Source: Bacteroidota bacterium (GTDB lineage: Bacteria; Bacteroidota; Bacteroidia; Cytophagales; Cyclobacteriaceae). From it: a stretch of 64,000 nt of DNA. Of this stretch, positions 40,128-49,523 are shown piece by piece; position 1 is the first letter of the stretch; each line of letters opens with the position of its first letter. The DNA is taken from the NCBI GenBank assembly GCA_022567155.1, contig JADFHN010000002.1, positions 1 to 64,000 of the forward strand, given 5' to 3'. The position numbers and the translations under genes were made by a program. The notes under the pieces are model-generated. The model was given only the letters and a program-made list of their open reading frames with translations, searched no databases and was not told the DNA's origin.

Positions 40128-40205
40128 TAAGAAGAGGGTCTTGATTTGCGTTATAAAATGTCTGAATCACGGATTAATCCGATAACACGGATTCAATCTT
40201 TTCCT

Positions 40206-40228
40206 GGTCGTAGGGTCGCCCTACGACC
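40206..40228. repeat. GGTCGTAGGG hairpin, second copy
   Basis: Perfect 10-bp stem GGTCGTAGGG / CCCTACGACC with loop TCG. Same unit as at 22002-22024, 18 kb away. Confidence 0.7.
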
Positions 40229-40349
40229 TAATTGCGGATCATATCTTTTCTAACTCTTCGGGCTGAGTCTTCCGGCTTAGGCCCAAAGGGTGGTGAGACT
40301 TGTGCCGGTGTTGTAAATATAAAACCACAACCGCCCATCATCACCACTA

Positions 40350-40467
40350 CTGTCATCCCGAATCCAGCTTTGCTGGATGAGGGATCTTTGCCAGCAAGAA
40401 AAGGAAAAGCAGTTGACCTTCAATTCGGTAAAGATTTCTCTCCCGTTAGCAGCGGGACGAAATGACA
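40350..40467. repeat. MITE-like element with TGTCAT...ATGACA ends
   Basis: A 118-bp block that begins TGTCATCCCG and ends CGGGACGAAATGACA, with the internal hairpin ATCCAGC-TTT-GCTGGAT and GGGATCT / AGATTTCTC segments. This general form (TGTCAT ... GAAATGACA) is common as a dispersed repeat in Bacteroidota genomes. The rest of 40468-40875 shows no supported gene, only a short open frame with a CxxC at 40658-40732 of doubtful meaning. Confidence 0.6.
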
Positions 40468-40875
40468 AGAAGAGATGCTAGATAAAAGCGCATCTGTAAA
40501 TAGTTAACCGTGGCCGGCCGTTGTATTAATTTTTGTACACGAAATTGGCTATTTATCATAATTTGAATAGATTGGAAGAACGATTTTGCTAAACGCAGTA
40601 TTTTTTGCTGCAGCTGCCGTTTGCGGTGTGCATGGGATTGAGAGGGCGATGCTTTGGATGAAAACGAATATGTGTCAACGATGTGGTGCTAAAACCATAA
40701 AATCTTTCGCTCTAAAGAACAAACCAGAATATTGAATATGCATAACTACGAACCCGCGTCATAGCCCAATAAAATTTTATTCTTCATTGTTAACCTTTTC
40801 AATCATTATAGCTAATTTTAGTGCTTAACGAAGGATAAAATCCTTTAAGTTGGCACCCATTGTAAAAAGACAAAA

Positions 40876-43251
40876 ATGACTGACAATCAAGACAGAATAA
40901 GTCAGCTTCTTGAAAACCTGGAGACCCTTATAAAAAGACAGGAGAACTTTTCAAGAGAAGTAAATGAATTGCGGGAAGAAATAAACCGATTGAAAACTAC
41001 CGAGACAAAACAGACCACAGAAAAAGTAGAAATAAAACATGACAGACCTGTAACTAACACGGACTTTGAAATCAAAAAAGAGAAAGTAACTGGCACCTAT
41101 CGCGCACCGCAACAACAGACAATAGTAGAATCACCAAAATATTCTTCCCAAAAAGTCAGCAAGCCACCGAAATTCAAATACAACCTTGAAAAATTTATTG
41201 GTGAAAACCTAATAAATAAAATTGGTATTGCAATAACGGTTATTGGTGTGGCTATTGGTGCTAAGTATTCTATTGAGCACGAGTTAATAAGCCCTCTGAC
41301 ACGAATAATATTAGGATATCTAACTGGAGCAGGGCTTCTGGGTTTTGGAATGAAATTGAAGAAAAAATACGAAAACTATAGTGCTGTACTTGTAAGTGGT
41401 GCAATGGCAATTATGTATTTTATTACCTATTCAGCTTACAGTTTTTATGACCTGATACCTCAGATTTTCGCATTCGGTTTAATGCTGATATTTACCGCTT
41501 TTACGACTGTGGCATCAATAAATTACAATAGACAAGTCATTGCCCATATAGGCTTGGTGGGTGCCTACGCAGTTCCGTTTCTTTTAAGCGAAGGTTCGGA
41601 AAAAGTTGATATACTTTTCAGTTACATGGCAATTATTAATGTCGGGATCCTTGTTATCGCTTTTAAGAAGTATTGGGAGAAGCTTTATTATTCGTCATTC
41701 ATGTTGACTTGGCTTATATACTTTACGTGGTACGCTTCCAACTATCAAACCAATGAACACTTTGGATTGGCCTTTATTTTTCTCTCATTATTCTTTACTA
41801 CTTTCTATTTGACGTCTCTCGCTTACAAAGTAATTCAAAAGCAAAAGTTTGAAACTGAGGATATACTGCTATTGCTGGCAAATTCATTTATCTTTTATGG
41901 AATCGGATACGCGATTTTGGCTAGCCATAAGACAGGTGAGCAATTATTAGGTTTATTTACACTTTGCAATGCCATTGTACATTTAATTGTTAGTGTTGTT
42001 GTTTACAAGCAAAAACTTGCCGACCGAAACCTGTTTTATTTTGTTGCTGGACTAGTGCTGGTTTTCATAACCATTGCAATTCCCGTTCAGTTAGATGGAA
42101 ATTGGGTAACGCTTTTATGGGTGGGTGAAGCTGCTCTGCTATTTTGGATTGGTAGAACGAAAAATTTTCCTATCTATGAAAAAATAAGCTATCCTTTAAT
42201 GATTTTGGCTTTTTTCAGCATTGTTCACGATTGGACAACAGGTTACGACATGTATAATCCTGAACATACGGAAACAAGAATAACTCTTCTACTCAACATC
42301 AATTTCCTTACTTCCTTATTATTTATCGCCTCTTTCGGATTCATAATTTTTTTGAATCTCAACAAAAATTATCCTTCTCCATTGATTAATCAGAAAGGAA
42401 TTTTACGAATTGTTTCCTTCTCCATTCCTGCCATTCTCTTGCTTGCACTTTATTATGCTTTCATAATAGAAATCGCTACCTATTGGAATCAATTGTACGC
42501 TGATTCAGCCATTACAATCGATACTGAAGGTCAGCAATATCCCAATGGCTACAGGAATTATGATTTGAGTATGTTCAAATATATTTGGATAATCAATTAC
42601 TCATTGCTATTTCTCACAGTTTTATCTTTTGTGAATTTCAAAAAACTAAAAAACCAGCAGTTGGGGTTCATTAATCTTGGATTCAATACATTGGCAATTG
42701 TGGTCTTTTTGACAACGGGCCTTTATGCACTCAGCGAATTGCGTGAAAGCTACCTGGCGAAAACTTTATCCGAGTATTATCATAAAGGCATCTTCAATAT
42801 CGGCATAAGATACATTTCCTTCACTTTTGTTTCTGTCTTGCTTATAGCGTGCTATAACTACATTCGCCAGGAATTTATGAAAAGTGATTTAAAAATGGCA
42901 TTTGATTTTTTATTGCATACTTCTATTTTATGGGTTGTCAGCAGTGAATTGATTAACTGGATGGATATTGCTGAATCGAACCAATCGTACAAACTCGGAT
43001 TAAGTATACTTTGGGGAGTATATTCCTTACTCCTCATTGCCCTGGGAATCTGGAAGAATAAAAAACATTTGCGAATCGTTGCCATAGCATTATTTGCAGT
43101 CACTCTTATCAAACTTTTTCTCTATGATATTTCGCACCTCGACACCATTGCAAAAACCATTTTATTTGTTTCTTTGGGAATACTTCTTTTAATAATTTCA
43201 TTCTTATACAATAAATACAAGCATATTATATCCGATGAAATTGAAAGCTAA
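40876..43251 (+). CDS. DUF2339 multi-pass membrane protein
   Basis: A 791-residue protein. The first 40 residues form a coiled coil (ISQLLENLETLIKRQENFSREVNELREEINRLK), then a polar linker, and from about residue 105 more than 20 membrane helices. The pattern FIGENLINKIGIAITVIGVAIGAKYSIE with SPLTRIILGYLTGAGLLGFGMKLKKKY is typical of DUF2339, whose function is unknown. Its coding sequence looks more AT-rich than the dcw genes next door, and repeats flank it, so acquisition is possible but unproven. It stands alone. Confidence 0.85.
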   Translation: MTDNQDRISQLLENLETLIKRQENFSREVNELREEINRLKTTETKQTTEKVEIKHDRPVTNTDFEIKKEKVTGTYRAPQQQTIVESPKYSSQKVSKPPKFKYNLEKFIGENLINKIGIAITVIGVAIGAKYSIEHELISPLTRIILGYLTGAGLLGFGMKLKKKYENYSAVLVSGAMAIMYFITYSAYSFYDLIPQIFAFGLMLIFTAFTTVASINYNRQVIAHIGLVGAYAVPFLLSEGSEKVDILFSYMAIINVGILVIAFKKYWEKLYYSSFMLTWLIYFTWYASNYQTNEHFGLAFIFLSLFFTTFYLTSLAYKVIQKQKFETEDILLLLANSFIFYGIGYAILASHKTGEQLLGLFTLCNAIVHLIVSVVVYKQKLADRNLFYFVAGLVLVFITIAIPVQLDGNWVTLLWVGEAALLFWIGRTKNFPIYEKISYPLMILAFFSIVHDWTTGYDMYNPEHTETRITLLLNINFLTSLLFIASFGFIIFLNLNKNYPSPLINQKGILRIVSFSIPAILLLALYYAFIIEIATYWNQLYADSAITIDTEGQQYPNGYRNYDLSMFKYIWIINYSLLFLTVLSFVNFKKLKNQQLGFINLGFNTLAIVVFLTTGLYALSELRESYLAKTLSEYYHKGIFNIGIRYISFTFVSVLLIACYNYIRQEFMKSDLKMAFDFLLHTSILWVVSSELINWMDIAESNQSYKLGLSILWGVYSLLLIALGIWKNKKHLRIVAIALFAVTLIKLFLYDISHLDTIAKTILFVSLGILLLIISFLYNKYKHIISDEIES

Positions 43252-43469
43252 CATTAGTATCTGTATCATACTGTTGATATGTTTGAACTCTTGTCACCAG
43301 TTTTGACAGAATAAATATAAAATAATTACAGGGGACAGGCCTCTTATTTAAAGATAATACCTGGCTATGTGATCGTCATGAAAGAATTATATTACAACCA
43401 GGATGTTTTTCAGTTAAAATGATAAGACAAAATTTATTGATAACATAGCGATTTATTGGTATCATCTCC

Positions 43470-43503
43470 CCCCTCAGAGTCTCCCGTAGGTGACTCTGAG
43501 GGG
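43470..43503. repeat. Hairpin repeat CCCCTCAGAGT/ACTCTGAGGGG
   Basis: An 11-bp perfect stem with a 12-base loop (CTCCCGTAGGTG). The form suits a dispersed intergenic repeat; no T-run follows. The rest of 43252-43647 has no supported gene. Confidence 0.6.
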
Positions 43504-43647
43504 ATGGAAATCGAAACATTCCAAAACCAAGTAATTTTAAAGAATTCAAAAGACGCATTCAAGAAAAAGTGGGCTAAAGTGTGTAGCAATATAGCTAAGC
43601 ACAATACTTTTATCAAGGACCTTTAGGCGCCAACCATTAACTTCAGA

Positions 43648-43905
43648 ATGCCAAAAAGTATAGCCGGCTTCATTCTACTATTAATTGCTTTCGGGAGTTG
43701 CAAGGTCAGGAATACGACCTACACTTACATGGCACTCATCGATGGCAAACAGCAACGTTTCAATTTCAGAATTCCCAATGAATACGATCTGTCTCCTCTA
43801 ATTTCAGATCAATCCGCAAAATCCAGGGCATTCCTGTTTCCTGATTCCTCACTTCTTTTTATCTCCCAGGGCAAATTGGCTGCAAATAGAGGCGCGAAAC
43901 TTTAG
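43648..43905 (+). CDS. Small putative lipoprotein, unknown
   Basis: An 85-residue open frame with a convincing lipoprotein signal: MPKSIAGFILLLIAFGSC, cysteine at position 18. The mature 68 residues are mixed and include FRIPNEYDL; no family was recognised. It could be an intact small lipoprotein or the front part of a longer, broken one, since the C-terminus is short and lacks an obvious fold. It lies 77 bp before the likely start of the YihY gene. Confidence 0.5.
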   Translation: MPKSIAGFILLLIAFGSCKVRNTTYTYMALIDGKQQRFNFRIPNEYDLSPLISDQSAKSRAFLFPDSSLLFISQGKLAANRGAKL

Positions 43906-43982
43906 TAATTTTATAATATCAATAATTTCCACATTTGTTTTATATTGCTTTTTTGCAATGTTATTCATCAACCACCGGTCCT

Positions 43983-45314
43983 GTGATAAAGCTTAAATCT
44001 TATTTAAAAGACCTGAATCATTTCCTTAAAGTAGGGATATGGAAGTCTGACTTGTCCGATAAGGGTATTGTTAAACGTTATGCTTATCAATTCTTAAAAG
44101 TTGGAATACTATCGTACAAACACTTTCAGGATGATAAATTACAACTTCGGGCTTCTGCCCTTACATTTTTTACTTTATTATCCATAGTACCGGTATTAGC
44201 ATTGGCCTTTGGGCTTGCCAAAGGATTCGGCCTCGACAAGGAACTGGAGATCCAGCTTTTAGAAAAATTCAGCGGCCAGGAAGAAGTGCTGGCACAGAGC
44301 CTGGAGTTTGCCCGGGCATTACTTGATTCAACTAAAGGCGGATTAGTAGCGGGCATAGGATTAGCATTTCTGTTCTACTCAGTAATGAAACTACTCAATA
44401 ACATTGAAGACTCCTTCAATGGTATCTGGTATGTAAGCAAGCAACGAACTATTACCCGGAAAATCACTGATTACTTAAGTATAATGCTTATTGGCCCTAT
44501 ACTGATCGTTCTTGCGAATAGCTTAACCATATTTATTACCAGTGAGATCGCATCACTGACGGAAACGGTTACCCTGATAGGTTTATTCAAAGGTATCATT
44601 TTTCCTCTACTGAGACTATTACCCTACATGGTCGTCTGGATACTTTTTACGCTGATTTATATGATCATGCCAAATACCACAGTCCGGTTCAAATCGGCCA
44701 TGATTGCAGGAGTAATAGCTGGAAGTACTTTTCAAATCGTTCAATGGGGTATTATCTATTTCGGAGTTAATGTATCCAGGTACAACGCGATTTACGGCAG
44801 TTTTGCAGCTTTGCCATTGTTTCTTATCTGGCTCCAGTTAAGTTGGTTGATTGTGCTTATTGGCGCTGAAATATCCTATGCGATACAACATGCAAGCAAT
44901 TATGAAAGCCCTGACGAGGATGAATTCAGCATTGCTGCCAAAAAGAATTTAGCACTATCTATAAGCCTTTTAATAATCAAAAATTTCAAAAATGGTGGTC
45001 ACCCAATGACAGCAGATCAAATCAATATCCATTTTGAAGCTCCTGATAAACTCCTGCGAGAAGTTATAACGGCGCTTATGGCCTGCATGATTTTGTCAGA
45101 AACAAAAACGGCCGATGATACTTCCGCTTATCAACCCGCACAAGATACGGACAGATTAGACGTATGCAGTATCCTCAAATCATATGAAAACATCGGGGTA
45201 CCTGTAAATGATTTAAAAACAAATGAATATATCATATTGATTACCGAAATTGTCGATAAAATGAATTTTACATTAATAAAATCGAAAGAAAATAAATTGC
45301 TTAAAGAGTTATAG
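43983..45314 (+). CDS. YihY/BrkB family membrane protein
   Basis: About 443 residues with six membrane helices. LQLRASALTFFTLLSIVPVLALAFGLAKGFG, the central SVMKLLNNIEDSFNGIWYV and PLFLIWLQLSWLIVLIGAEISYA are the marks of the YihY/virulence-factor BrkB family (once misnamed RNase BN). The C-terminal 140 residues form a soluble winged-helix-like region (MTADQINIHFEAPDKLLREVITALM). Function unknown. The start is uncertain: no ATG fits, so I took the GTG at 43983; a TTG at 43935 is also possible. Confidence 0.88.
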   Translation: MIKLKSYLKDLNHFLKVGIWKSDLSDKGIVKRYAYQFLKVGILSYKHFQDDKLQLRASALTFFTLLSIVPVLALAFGLAKGFGLDKELEIQLLEKFSGQEEVLAQSLEFARALLDSTKGGLVAGIGLAFLFYSVMKLLNNIEDSFNGIWYVSKQRTITRKITDYLSIMLIGPILIVLANSLTIFITSEIASLTETVTLIGLFKGIIFPLLRLLPYMVVWILFTLIYMIMPNTTVRFKSAMIAGVIAGSTFQIVQWGIIYFGVNVSRYNAIYGSFAALPLFLIWLQLSWLIVLIGAEISYAIQHASNYESPDEDEFSIAAKKNLALSISLLIIKNFKNGGHPMTADQINIHFEAPDKLLREVITALMACMILSETKTADDTSAYQPAQDTDRLDVCSILKSYENIGVPVNDLKTNEYIILITEIVDKMNFTLIKSKENKLLKEL

Positions 45315-45390
45315 CACATTTTCCTGTCTAACGTTTGGATTTGGAGCCGGGGAATATCCTGTTAGCTAAAACAGTCCAAACGCTTTCTTA

Positions 45391-45419
45391 ATAAAAACCG
45401 GACTATTTCTAATCCGGTT
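45391..45419 (-). terminator. Intrinsic terminator after tRNA-Lys
   Basis: Read on the minus strand: stem AACCGGA/TCCGGTT followed by TTTTTAT. It lies 43 bp downstream of the tRNA 3' end. Confidence 0.6.
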
Positions 45420-45461
45420 CTGGTATTACTGGCCTCTTTGCTTTAGTTTCAGATACCGTTG

Positions 45462-45534
45462 TGACTCGACTGGGGCTCGAACCCAGGACCCTCTCCTTAA
45501 AAGGGAGATGCTCTACCTACTGAGCTATCGAATC
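45462..45534 (-). tRNA. tRNA-Lys (UUU)
   Basis: A 73-nt cloverleaf on the minus strand. The acceptor arm GATTCGA pairs with TCGAGTC (one G-T pair), the discriminator is A, the D-arm holds AGCTCAGTAGGTAGAGC, the anticodon loop CTTTTAA is closed by TCTCC/GGAGA and gives anticodon TTT, and the T-arm has GGTTCGAGCCC. The 3' CCA is not encoded. It is a single tRNA gene between two protein genes on the other strand. Confidence 0.95.
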
Positions 45535-45584
45535 CGTTCAAATAAAAGCAACCAATCTTCAGATACCTACTTCAGACTATTCTT

Positions 45585-45592
45585 TATATTTG
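45585..45592 (+). promoter_or_regulatory. -7 element (TATATTTG)
   Basis: Exact TAnnTTTG, 50 bp before the SH3-like gene at 45643. Confidence 0.4.
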
Positions 45593-45642
45593 CCCCTCGG
45601 AAGACCAATTACCTCAAAATGGGAATGCAAAGGTAGTAGGAT

Positions 45643-46395
45643 ATGCAAAATTTACAAAGCCGTATATTTAAAATAATCATATTATTATTTGTGAATTTGT
45701 ATCCGGTACAAAACTACGCTGGAGCAATCGATTATTCACGTATCCAGGCCCGGGCAGATTCACTTTTTGCCGTACAAAAATATTTGCGATCCTATGAACT
45801 CTACGACTCAATACATACCGTTGGCAAACTGAGTTCGCCTGCCATGCTGATGAAAATGGCCTTTATCAAGGAAGGTCTCGGTGATTATGCGATGGCTTTA
45901 TATCACCTGAATGAATACTATATACGCACTTCAGATGAAATGGCCCTGGAAAAAATGGAAAGTCTGGCAAAAGCCTATGATCTGGTTGGCTACAACTACT
46001 CCGATAAAGAATATTTTATAAGTGTTTACCACGAATACTACAATTACCTGTTAATTGTGCTTATCACGCTTGCCGTGATTTTTCTTGCCGGAATCATTTA
46101 CGGGAAATTCAAACAGCGCAGAAAACAGGCCGGTAATTTTGTTCTTCTAGCTATAGTTTCAGGCTTACTTCTGCTTCTGATCAATCTGGGTATGGGATTT
46201 CAGGAAGGCATTATTACACATCCGAATACGTATATTATGAGTCAGCCGGCTTCAAGCGCAGAGGTGCTTGACATTGTTGGAAAAGGTCATAAAATAATCA
46301 TTGACAACGAAAACGATGTCTGGCTCAAAACAATATGGAATGATCAGGAGGCATTCATTAAAAAGAAAAATGTGATGCAGGTTTCAGGCTGGTAA
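45643..46395 (+). CDS. Membrane protein with TPR-like and SH3-like regions
   Basis: A 250-residue protein: a signal peptide (about 1-27), a helical TPR-like part (SLFAVQKYLRSYELYDSIHTVG, MALYHLNEYYIRTSDEMA), two membrane helices near 131-150 and 163-182, and a C-terminal SH3-like domain (IMSQPASSAEVLDIVGKGHKI...DVWLKTIWNDQEAFIKKKNV). The layout resembles BatE-like proteins of Bacteroidota, but it is far from the Bat operon and this name is only a possibility. Single gene. Confidence 0.65.
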   Translation: MQNLQSRIFKIIILLFVNLYPVQNYAGAIDYSRIQARADSLFAVQKYLRSYELYDSIHTVGKLSSPAMLMKMAFIKEGLGDYAMALYHLNEYYIRTSDEMALEKMESLAKAYDLVGYNYSDKEYFISVYHEYYNYLLIVLITLAVIFLAGIIYGKFKQRRKQAGNFVLLAIVSGLLLLLINLGMGFQEGIITHPNTYIMSQPASSAEVLDIVGKGHKIIIDNENDVWLKTIWNDQEAFIKKKNVMQVSGW

Positions 46396-46400
46396 GGACA

Positions 46401-46500
46401 GAAATGCGAAATACGAAGCACGAAATACGAAAGCCGAATAAATCCGAAATCCGAAGCCCGAAACTCGAAGCATTAAACTCGAAATACGAAATTCGAAATC
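46401..46500. repeat. Degenerate short tandem repeat (CGAAATACGAA)
   Basis: About 100 bp made of variations on CGAAAT(A/C)CGAA. The 11-mer CGAAATACGAA is exact at 46407, 46421 and 46480. No open frame. The remainder of 46501-46703 shows only a promoter element. Confidence 0.7.
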
Positions 46501-46685
46501 CATGCACTGCCCCTCAATTCCCTGAAGGGGATGCCACCACACTGTTTTTCAATTAAACGATTAAACGAATCAACCTATCCACCCATTTAAGCATTTTCTC
46601 GTTCACGCATTGGTTCATCTCCACCGAAGAAACATTAAAATTGCAAATAATCGCAGCCGGTATCTGTTCAACCACTTCCCTTTAT

Positions 46686-46693
46686 TAAATTTG
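46686..46693 (+). promoter_or_regulatory. -7 element (TAAATTTG) close to the rlmD start
   Basis: Exact TAnnTTTG ending 10 bp before the ATG at 46704, so the transcript would have a very short leader. -33 TTG absent. Confidence 0.45.
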
Positions 46694-46703
46694 CAGCCGC
46701 AAA

Positions 46704-48101
46704 ATGAGAATAAAAAACAATATTATCAGGAATATACGTGTAGAGTCCGTAGCAGCCGAAGGGAAAGGCATTGGTAAAAATAACGGACAGGTGATTTTTA
46801 TTTCCGGCACCGCTCCAGGCGATTTGGTGGATGTACGGATATTGAAAAAGAAAAAAAATTACCTGGAGGCTGTACCACTTAAATTTCATGAATTGTCTGA
46901 TAAGCGTGTCGAACCATTCTGCTATCATTTCGGACAATGCGGAGGATGCAAATGGCAGCACCTGAACTATGAATCACAGCTTGAGATCAAGCAACAACAG
47001 GTAATCGATCAGCTCGAACGGATCGGGAAAGTACAAATACCCCGGATCAACCCGATCATTGCATCAGACAAAACCCAACTGTATCGCAATAAGCTCGAAT
47101 ATACCTTTACCAACCGTCGCTGGCTTACAAAAGAAGAAATTGAAACCGGCGAAGATATAAACCGGAGCGGGCTTGGGTTTCATATGCCCGGCAGATTTGA
47201 CCGTGTGCTCGATATAGACCATTGCTATCTGCTTCCGGAACCTTCGAATGAGTTGAGGTTGTTTATGAAATTTTTTGCGATCAACAACAATCTCACCTTT
47301 TATGATGTATATAGTCATTCCGGCTTGCTTCGAAATTTAATCATCCGGGTTACGGATACAGGGGAAATTATGGTTATCATCCAATTCGGGGAAAATAACC
47401 CTGATAAAATCCGGTTTCTGATGGATGAAGTAAATACTTCCTTTCCCGAAATCACTTCGCTCAACTATGTGGTAAATACCAAAAAGAACGACACATTCTA
47501 CGATCTGGAGGTAAAAAATTATGCAGGAACACAGTACATTACTGAAACAATGGATGATATACATTTCCGGATCGGGCCGAAATCATTTTTTCAGACCAAC
47601 ACCTCACAGGCGTTAAAACTTTACCGGACTGCCCGGGAATTTGCAGGCCTGACAGGAAACGAAGTGGTTTATGACCTCTACTGTGGCGCCGGAACCATTT
47701 CAAATTTTATTGCCCGCAATGCGCGACGGGTAATAGGACTTGAACACATTGAAGAAGCTGTAAATGATGCCAAAATTAATTCGGAAATAAATAATATTGA
47801 AAATACCGAATTTTATTGTGGTGATATCAAAGACAACCTGAACGCAGAATTTTTTAGCACACATGGCAACCCGGACGTGATCATTACCGATCCACCCCGT
47901 GCAGGCATGCATAAAGATGTGGTAAAAGCGTTGATAGCATCTGAGGCAAATAAGATTGTGTACATAAGTTGCAACCCAGCCACACAGGCAAGGGACATCG
48001 AACTGATGACGGAATATTATAACGTGTTGAATGTACAACCTGTAGATATGTTCCCGCATACCCAGCATGTAGAAAATGTGGTTTTATTACAGCAAAAATG
48101 A
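46704..48101 (+). CDS. rlmD: 23S rRNA (uracil-5-)-methyltransferase RlmD/RumA family
   Basis: A 465-residue protein with an N-terminal TRAM domain (to about 60), an iron-sulfur cysteine set C73-x5-C79-x2-C82 with a fourth cysteine likely in DHCYLL, a Rossmann SAM domain (VYDLYCGAGTISNFIA) and the catalytic ISCNPATQARD near the C-terminus. It makes m5U in 23S rRNA (U1939 in E. coli); paralogues with other positions exist, so the exact site is not certain. Confidence 0.92.
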   Translation: MRIKNNIIRNIRVESVAAEGKGIGKNNGQVIFISGTAPGDLVDVRILKKKKNYLEAVPLKFHELSDKRVEPFCYHFGQCGGCKWQHLNYESQLEIKQQQVIDQLERIGKVQIPRINPIIASDKTQLYRNKLEYTFTNRRWLTKEEIETGEDINRSGLGFHMPGRFDRVLDIDHCYLLPEPSNELRLFMKFFAINNNLTFYDVYSHSGLLRNLIIRVTDTGEIMVIIQFGENNPDKIRFLMDEVNTSFPEITSLNYVVNTKKNDTFYDLEVKNYAGTQYITETMDDIHFRIGPKSFFQTNTSQALKLYRTAREFAGLTGNEVVYDLYCGAGTISNFIARNARRVIGLEHIEEAVNDAKINSEINNIENTEFYCGDIKDNLNAEFFSTHGNPDVIITDPPRAGMHKDVVKALIASEANKIVYISCNPATQARDIELMTEYYNVLNVQPVDMFPHTQHVENVVLLQQK

Positions 48102-48107
48102 ACAGAC

Positions 48108-48476
48108 ATGCAAAATGACCCGGAACTTGATGGCAAATATTTAGGTACCATTTCAAAAGATTTTGTAATTGTATCCGAATCAATTAAAGAGGCTTCCTAT
48201 CAGGTACGAAAACAGGGATTCTCGGATTATCCAATATTTCCTATCTCCAAAAAGGATGTTTCGATCGGCCAGTTGCTGATTGCCAAACAGGATGCAGCCA
48301 TCGAATGGAATTATAATATAACGTACCTCGATGAATTTGTACAGCGAAAGATCGTTGCTGAAGATAAACTGGATGATTTTAAGAAGATTTACAAGGATCC
48401 GGAGGAGTTTTGCTGCCTGTTTGTTATGGATGGCGATTTTACACGCTTCCTGTTTATCCCCTACCCGGTAGATTGA
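48108..48476 (+). CDS. Conserved small cytosolic protein, unknown
   Basis: A 122-residue soluble protein starting 6 bp after rlmD ends, so co-transcribed. It contains GTISKDFVIVSESIKEASYQVRKQGFSDYPIFPIS and ends FLFIPYPVD, with no signal peptide or membrane helix. Its compact mixed alpha/beta pattern and clean frame suggest a real gene. I do not recognise a named family. The coupling to rlmD may be incidental. Confidence 0.7.
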   Translation: MQNDPELDGKYLGTISKDFVIVSESIKEASYQVRKQGFSDYPIFPISKKDVSIGQLLIAKQDAAIEWNYNITYLDEFVQRKIVAEDKLDDFKKIYKDPEEFCCLFVMDGDFTRFLFIPYPVD

Positions 48477-48485
48477 TATATCTGA

Positions 48486-49523
48486 TTATTTATTAGTAAA
48501 ATGATCCCATCCCTGTGCCTTTAATCTGATAATCTGATCCTGCTTCGTCACCATAACCGGTTTCTTCTCTTTCTTATCCATATATCCTATCATATGAATA
48601 TCGGGATGCATTTCCACTTTTTTCAGGTTTTTTTGTTTGATGGTAAATAATAACTCATATTCTTCGCCTCCGTTTAATGCACAGGTAACCGGATTAATTT
48701 TGAATTTAATTGCAGTTTCATAAGTTAACTGGTCAATGGGTATTTTATCTTCAAATATCCGGGCGCCAAGACCGGATTGTTTGCATATATGCATCAGGTC
48801 GGAGGCAAGTCCATCCGAAATATCGATCATTGAGGTTGGTACAAGCCCGGTATCCTGCAGCTCATATATGATATCCGTACGAGCCTCCGGTTTCAACTGC
48901 CGTTGTACAATATAGTCGAACCCTTCCAATTTTGGTTGCATCTCAGGATTGGTCAGAAACACCTGTTTTTCTCTTTCAAGAATTTGCAGGCCCATATAGG
49001 CGCCACCCAAATCGCCTGTAACACAGATAATATCCTTATCACCCGCACCTGATCTGTATGCAATCTTTTTTTTATCGACAACACCTAATATCGTGATAGA
49101 AATAAACAACCCCGAAGGTGATGCCGTGGTATCTCCACCTACAAGATCCACCTTATAATTCTTGCAGGCAGCATGAACACCTTCATAAAATGCATCAATG
49201 GCCTCCACCGAAAACCGGTTGCTGATCGCAATATTTACGGTTACCTGCCGGGGTATCCCGTTCATCGCAGCAATATCAGACACACTTACTATCACAGATT
49301 TGTAACCGAGGTGCTTTACAGGCATATAGCTCAGATCAAAATGAATGCCCTCAATAAGCTGGTCCGTTGACACGAGTAAATATTTCTCACCCATGTCAAT
49401 TACGGCTGCATCATCCCCGATTCCTTTGATCGTTGATGCGTTCTTAATATCGACCGTCTTGCTGATCCGGTCTATCAGACCGAACTCGCCAAGCTGACTT
49501 ATTTCGGTGCGTTTTTCACTCAT
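48486..49523 (-). CDS. thiL: Thiamine-monophosphate kinase ThiL
   Basis: A 345-residue ATP-dependent kinase of the PurM-like fold. KGIGDDAAVIDMGEKYLLVSTDQLIEGIHF, VSVSDIAAMNGIPRQV, VDLVGGDTTASPSGLFISI, DISDGLASDLMHI and GGEEYELLFT are family motifs with Mg- and ATP-binding acidic residues. It phosphorylates thiamine monophosphate to the diphosphate coenzyme. No other thi genes are nearby. Its start overlaps the epimerase gene by 8 bp. Confidence 0.95.
   Translation of the reverse strand: MSEKRTEISQLGEFGLIDRISKTVDIKNASTIKGIGDDAAVIDMGEKYLLVSTDQLIEGIHFDLSYMPVKHLGYKSVIVSVSDIAAMNGIPRQVTVNIAISNRFSVEAIDAFYEGVHAACKNYKVDLVGGDTTASPSGLFISITILGVVDKKKIAYRSGAGDKDIICVTGDLGGAYMGLQILEREKQVFLTNPEMQPKLEGFDYIVQRQLKPEARTDIIYELQDTGLVPTSMIDISDGLASDLMHICKQSGLGARIFEDKIPIDQLTYETAIKFKINPVTCALNGGEEYELLFTIKQKNLKKVEMHPDIHMIGYMDKKEKKPVMVTKQDQIIRLKAQGWDHFTNK

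Noticed and set aside
40658-40732. Short open frame with CxxC (MCQRCGAK) before the DUF2339 gene
   Set aside because: Only 24 codons, in a repeat-rich spacer, with no promoter or family match.
43470-43503. Hairpin considered as a terminator for the DUF2339 gene
   Set aside because: It is 220 bp after the stop and lacks a T-run; kept as a repeat instead.
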